From Neodontobutis hainanensis (Eukaryota > Chordata > Actinopteri > Gobiiformes > Odontobutidae), in assembly GCA_024349245.1 (NCBI GenBank), contig JALDNG010000719.1:1-64000 (forward strand): a stretch of 64,000 nucleotides of DNA. The letters run 5' to 3'. The position numbers and the translations under genes are program-made. Positions 59,374-64,000 of this stretch are shown piece by piece. Position 1 is the stretch's first letter; every line of letters starts with the position of its first letter. The notes under the pieces were generated by a model. It was not told the origin of the DNA. It searched no databases and saw nothing but the letters and a program-made list of their open reading frames with translations.

Positions 59374-60029
59374 GTAGAACAGACTGTAGATGAGCAGTAG
59401 TACAGACTGTAGACTTGCATTAGAACAGACTGTAGATGTGCATTAGAACAGACTGTAGATGTGCATTAGAACAGACTGTAGAAGTGCAGTAGTAGAGACT
59501 GTAGATGTGTAGTAGAACAGACTGTAGACGTTTATCAGAACAGACAGTAGACTTGCAGTAGAACAGACTGTAGATAAGCAGTAGTACAGACTGTAGACTT
59601 GCATTAGAACAGACTGTAGATCTGCATTAGAACAGACTGTAGACGTGCAGTAGAAGAGACTGTAGATGAGCAGTAGTACAGACTGTAGACTTGCATTAGA
59701 ACAGACTGTAGATGTGCAGTAAAACAGACTGTAGACATGCAGTGGAAGAGATATTAGTAGAGCAGTAGTCCAGACGGTAAACTGGCATTAGAACAGACTG
59801 TAGAGGTGCAGTTGAACAGACTGTAGACGTGCAGTTGAACAGACTTCAAAGCAGCAGTAGTACAGACTCTAGATTGGCTTTAGAACTGACTGTAGACGAG
59901 TATTAGAACAGACTGTAAATGTCCAGTAGAACAGACTGACAATGTGCAGAAGAATAGACTGTAGAGATGCAGTAGTACAGACTGTAGACAAGCATTAGAA
60001 CAGACTGTATATGAGTATTAGAAAACACT
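59374..60029 (-). repeat. Family A array, inverted copy of 28183-28815
   Basis: Same unit order as the plus copy, read in reverse, up to the A/B junction at AAAACACTA followed by GAGAGACC. Confidence 0.92.
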
Positions 60030-60198
60030 AGAGAGACCAGGGGATGCAGAGTCCACAGAGAGATTAGAGGAGGCAGAGGCCACAGAGAGACCACAGGAGG
60101 CAGAGGACACAGAGAGACCAGAGGAGGCAGAGGCCACAGAAAGACCAGAGGAGACAGAGAGACGAGAGGAGTCAGAGGTCAGAAAGAGATCAGAGGAG
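60030..60198 (-). repeat. Short family B stretch, inverted copy of 28017-28182
   Basis: Ends in CAGAGGAG (60191-60198), the reverse complement of the CTCCTCTG target-site duplication of the hAT-like element. Confidence 0.9.
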
Positions 60199-60199
60199 C

Positions 60200-60260
60200 A
60201 GTGTTGTGCCTGAACGCGTTCATGAACTATCGTTCAATGAACGCGTTCAGGCACAACACT
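60200..60260. repeat. Perfect palindrome at the hAT right terminus
   Basis: Two 24-bp arms (60200-60223 and 60237-60260) are exact reverse complements. Inside them GAAC and GTTC pair again, leaving a 4-nt loop. It includes the terminal CAGTGTTG, so the transposon end can fold into a hairpin of about 28 bp. The plus copy (27952-28015) has the same structure with one substitution and a 3-bp insertion in one arm. Confidence 0.85.
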
Positions 60261-61437
60261 ATTTTGGGCAAACGTGAACTGAACGCGTGCTGTATTACTG
60301 CCTAATGAACGTAACTGTGAACTCGTTCAATCTTTTGTCTGTGAATGGCATGCTCTTCGTTCAATATGGTGCCTGATTTCTATAGAGCCTTCTAGGTGAA
60401 AACCCGGCTAAAACACACCACAAACGGGTCTCAATATGTAGTGGAAAAACACCAAATCTGGCAACACCAGCCACAAGTGTCGCCCGCCATCCCCATCGCG
60501 TGTGAAGCGTCATCAAAAAAAAAAAAAAAGAAAGCATGGAGGCGGCAGCAGCACGTAACAAGGCGTATGATTATTTAAAAGAATTGTATGATTGAATCTT
60601 AATGATTACTGTCCTGTTTTTCTTTTAATAATTCCTCATTTAAAAAGACCATTCAAGCAGCACGTTGTTACTCCTAGAACCAGTTTCTCCCGGCTCTTTT
60701 GTTACGAGTGTTGGAACTAATATTATCTCAATAAAACTATAAAACCAATGTAAAGTTTGTCCATTTAATTCCATTCAGAAAACAGTACAAGCCAGCGCTG
60801 GGTCACAACACGTAGTTAACATGAGGTCAGCCCACGTGTTGTGCTGCTGGTCAACACAATGCTCAAAAGGTCCTAAGCTTTGGCCACACCTCTCACATGA
60901 GGGGACACTTCCTGCTTTGAATCAGTAGTTTTCCACTATGTGTTCCAGCCAGGGGTAACCAACTGGTTCTAACTGGTTTAAACAGACGAGGTATGTAGTG
61001 TCCTAATCTAGGGTGCAGTGTATCATGCAGAGAGTGCAAATAACCTACAAAACAGTTATAAAAGTGTTTCTTATTTCAAAATCCTAACAACGTTTTCCTC
61101 TTGTTTTTGAGAATGTACTGTAGGGTTGAAACCAGCAGCTGCTACTAGTGTGGAGTGAATGGGCAGCAACAAAGCATTAAAGCATTAAAACAATGGGGAA
61201 ATGCTCTCCTCAATGCTAATGTAAACCCTGGTTTGATAAGGATTCAATATTGGATATGAAGATGAAATCTGACACATAGCTTCATTGTTAAAACTGATAA
61301 AATAATTGCTGTCTGTGATTCTACTGTATATGGGCTCTGGCAATATTTTTGAAAAATAATAGCTCGCAGCAACATGGAAAAAAGAACTAAGAAATAGTTC
61401 ATTTTTGGAACTGTGAACTTAGTTCAAAATTTTGAAG

Positions 61438-62121
61438 TTTTTTTTTTTAGTTTATTTATTTAGGCTTTCTTTTTTCCTCAATACATTTTTATACATTTTC
61501 ATTTTATACATACATACTATATTGTTATACAGAGCCCAAAGGGAGTAGGCTGAAGCTGTGTGCTTATGTGTGCCTTCCCATCTCATTTTATTTTTACAGC
61601 TGTCAAATTATTAAGTGTACACACAGAACTAATCTTTCTTTTGGTATAGTTCATATACAATCAGTCAACATATATTCAATTAATGGTTTGCTAGTTAGTT
61701 AATCAACCAACCATCATCGTTCAACTATTTTGGATCGGCCCTGAAAAGTGCCCAAAGTCAATTTTCTAAAGCATATCTCTTAAAGATGTTCATTTTATAC
61801 TGTTTTTAAATTGTATTTGGCTTGCTGCACTTTTCAAATTGTCGTCAGTTCATTCCATAATTTCACACCCCTTCGCATGATAAACTGGCTCTTTAGGGTG
61901 GTAAGAACTCACTGTTTAATTCACAAAATTAATTCTCCCGTAGGTTATATCGCCTCCCTCGTAGAAAACATTTTTTGAATGTTATTAGATAATTTATTAT
62001 TCCTGGCCTTATATATCATTATAATAGATTTTAATTTTACTATTTCTTCAAGTTTAAGAGTTTGTGATTTTAGGAACAGTGTGTTGGTATGGTCCCCATA
62101 ACCAACATTATGTACAATTCT
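61438..62121 (-). mobile_element. Host LINE 3' part, inverted copy
   Basis: Starts with the T run that is the complement of the A-tail and ends at the AGAATTGTACAT duplication (62110-62121 in reverse). The encoded C-terminal block (VGYGDHTNTLFLKSQ; MIYKARNNKLSNNIQK) is broken near 61950. Confidence 0.8.
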
Positions 62122-64000
62122 CCATCCATCCATCTTCTACTGCTTATCCGGGCCCGGGTCGCGGGGGCAGCAGTCTAAGTAGAGAAGCCCAGACTTCCCT
62201 CTCCCCAGACACTTCCTCCAGCTCTTCCGGGGGGATACCGAGGCGTTCCCAGGCCAGCCGAGAGACATAGTCCCTCCAGCGTGTCCTAGGTCTTCTCCGA
62301 GGTCTCCTCCCGGTGGGACATGCCCAGAACACCTCCCTAGGGAGGCGTCTGGGAGGCATCCGAAACAGATGCCCGAGCCACCTCAGCTGGCTCCTCTCGA
62401 TGTGAAGGAGCAGCGGCTCTACTTTGAGCTCCTCCCGAGTGACCGAGCTCCTCACCCTATCTCTAAGGGAGCGCCCGCCACTCTGCGGAGAAAGCTCATT
62501 TCGGCCGCCTGTACCCGGGATCTTGTTCTTTCGGTCATGACCCAAAGCTCATGCCCATAGGTGAGAGTAGGAACGACTGGTAAATCGAGAGCTTTGCCTT
62601 ACAGCTCAGCTCCTTCTTCACCACGACAGATCGGTACATCGACCGCATTACTGCAGAAGCTGCACCGATCCGTCTGTCGATCTCACGCTCCTTCGTTCCC
62701 TCACTCGTGAACAAGACCCCGAGATACTTAATCTCCTCCAATTGAGGAAGGAGCTCTCCATCAACCTGGATGGGGCAAACCACCCTTTTTCGACTGAGAA
62801 CCATGGTCTCAGACTTGAAGGTGCTGATCCTCATGCTAGCCGCTTCACACTTGGCTGCAAACCGCCACAGTAAACATTGAAGGTCCTGGCTTGATGGAGC
62901 CAACAAGACAACATCATCTGCAAAAAGCAGAGATGAAATCCTGTGGTCCCCAAACCAGACTCCTCCGGCTCCTGGCTGCGCCTAGAAATCCTGTTCATAA
63001 AGATAATGAAAAGGACCGGTGACAAAGGGCAGCCCTGCCGAGTCCAACATTCACCGGGAACAGGTCTGACTTACTGCCGGCAATGCGAACCAAGCTCCTG
63101 CTCCGGTCGTACAGGGACCGGATAGCCCTTAGCAAAGGGCCCCAGACCCCATACACCCAGAGCACCCCCACAGGGCACCACGAGGACACAGTCGAATGCC
63201 TTCTCCAGATCCACAAAGCACATGTGGAATGGTTGGGCAAACTCCCATAAACCCTCAAGCACCCTGGAGAGGGTATAGAGCTGGTCCAGTGTTCCACGAC
63301 TGGGACGAAACCGCATTGTTCCTCCTGGATCTGAGGTTCGACTATCGGCCGCATAGACTTTCCGGGAGGCTGAGGAGTGTGATCCTCTGTAGTTGGAACA
63401 CACCCTCCGGTCCCTCTTCTTAAAAAGAGGGACCACCACCCTGGTCTGCCAGTCCAGAGGTACTGTCCCCAAACACCAGGCGATGTTGCAGAGGCGTGTC
63501 AGCCAAGACAGCCCCTCAACATCCAGAGACTTGCGGTACTCAGGGCGTAACTCATCAACCCCCGGTGCCTTGCCACCGAGGAGCTTCCCAACTACCTCAG
63601 TGACTTCAGCCCGAGTAATGGACGAGTCCACCTCTGAGCACTCAGCCTCTGCTTCCTCTGTGGAAGACGTGACGGTGGGGTTGTGGAGATCCTCAAGTAT
63701 TCCTTCCACCGTCCAACAATATCCTCAGTTGAGGTCAGCAGGTTCCCACCTCCACTGTAAACAGTGTTGGCAGGGCACTGCTTCCCCTCCTGAGGCTTTG
63801 GACGGTTTGCCAGAATTTCTTCGAGGCCGACCGATAGTCTTTTCCATGGCCTCACCGAACTCCTCCCAGACCCGAGTTTTTGCCTCCACAACCACCCGTG
63901 CTGCAGCCCGCTTGGCCTGCCGGTACCTATCAGCTGCCTCAGGAGTCCCACAAGTCAACCAGGCTCGATAGGTCCTTCTTCAGCTTGACGGCCTCCCTTA
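62122..64000 (-). mobile_element. Rex3: Rex3, inverted copy, cut by the window edge
   Basis: Reverse complement of 24383-26265. The 63017-63037 stretch matches, as I remember it, the forward primer site commonly used for Rex3 in fishes. Coding blocks on the minus strand: RT start with APGVDELRPEYRKSLD (63071-63709 frame), a second RT stretch with LSRKRVVCPIQVDGELLPQL (62535-62906), and the C-terminal Arg-rich block HLFRMPPRRLPREVFWACP (62144-62545). Frames are broken, at places partly different from the other two copies. The 5' part is outside the window. Confidence 0.92.

Larger units (their letters stand above)
60199..64000 (-). mobile_element. hAT-like composite transposon, inverted copy, cut by the window edge
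   Basis: Starts with the right terminus CAGTGTTGTGCC and runs through the right arm (to 61437), the LINE 3' part (61438-62121) and Rex3. The left arm lies beyond the window. Its right arm carries about 171 bp (60656-60827) that are absent from the plus copy. Near 60535 on the plus strand the short frame MEAAAARNKAYDYLKELYD has one alanine more than in the other copy, a 3-bp change. Confidence 0.85.

Overview
The window looks like a gene-poor, satellite-rich piece of a ray-finned (teleost-type) fish genome. I find no host protein-coding gene, rRNA gene, functional tRNA gene or CRISPR array. Two tandem-repeat families make up roughly two thirds of the window. Family A has a 23-bp unit (core CAGTCTGTTCTA plus a variable 11-nt half) and covers about 31 kb. 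Family B has a 27-bp unit made of three 9-bp modules (GAGGAGGCA, GAGGCCACA, GAGAGACCA) and covers about 10.8 kb. The fish assignment rests on a Rex3-type RTE retrotransposon (with the GATG tail), an L2-clade LINE with a fish-type 3' end, a tRNA-derived SINE of V-SINE appearance, and a hAT-like DNA transposon.

Layout: family A 1-4166, switching strand at 1614/1615 and holding a SINE at 1891-2248; AT-rich spacer 4167-4604; family B 4605-5847; broken hAT-like element 5848-10446 (carrying a LINE, itself carrying Rex3); family A 10447-20520, with a solo LTR at 13805-14168 and strand switches near 13237 and 18318; spacer 20521-20948; family B 20949-22189; complete hAT-like element 22190-28016 with the same nest; short family B and family A; full-length but decayed L2 LINE 28816-32643; family A 32644-48826, switching strand at a telomere-like motif near 38100; a decayed repeat of about 166 bp at 48827-49459; 8 kb of family B (49612-57583); then an inverted copy (57584-64000) of the L2 5' half, the A/B junction and the hAT nest.

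The main story is nesting and rearrangement. A hAT-like transposon inserted into family B (8-bp duplication CTCCTCTG). A jockey-superfamily LINE sits inside it, and Rex3 sits inside that LINE (12-bp duplication AGAATTGTACAT). The nest was then multiplied with its flanking satellite: a direct duplication (1-10446 against 16256-26793, in two matching blocks) and an inverted repeat (24383-30607 against 57584-64000). None of the transposon reading frames is intact, so this is a record of past activity.

Most long open frames here are by-products of the satellites. Family A, with a 23-bp period, cycles through three frames and gives false 23-residue protein repeats. Family B, with a 27-bp period and no stop codons, is open in all six frames. 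Differences between copies are often homopolymer lengths, so some frameshifts may be assembly errors.
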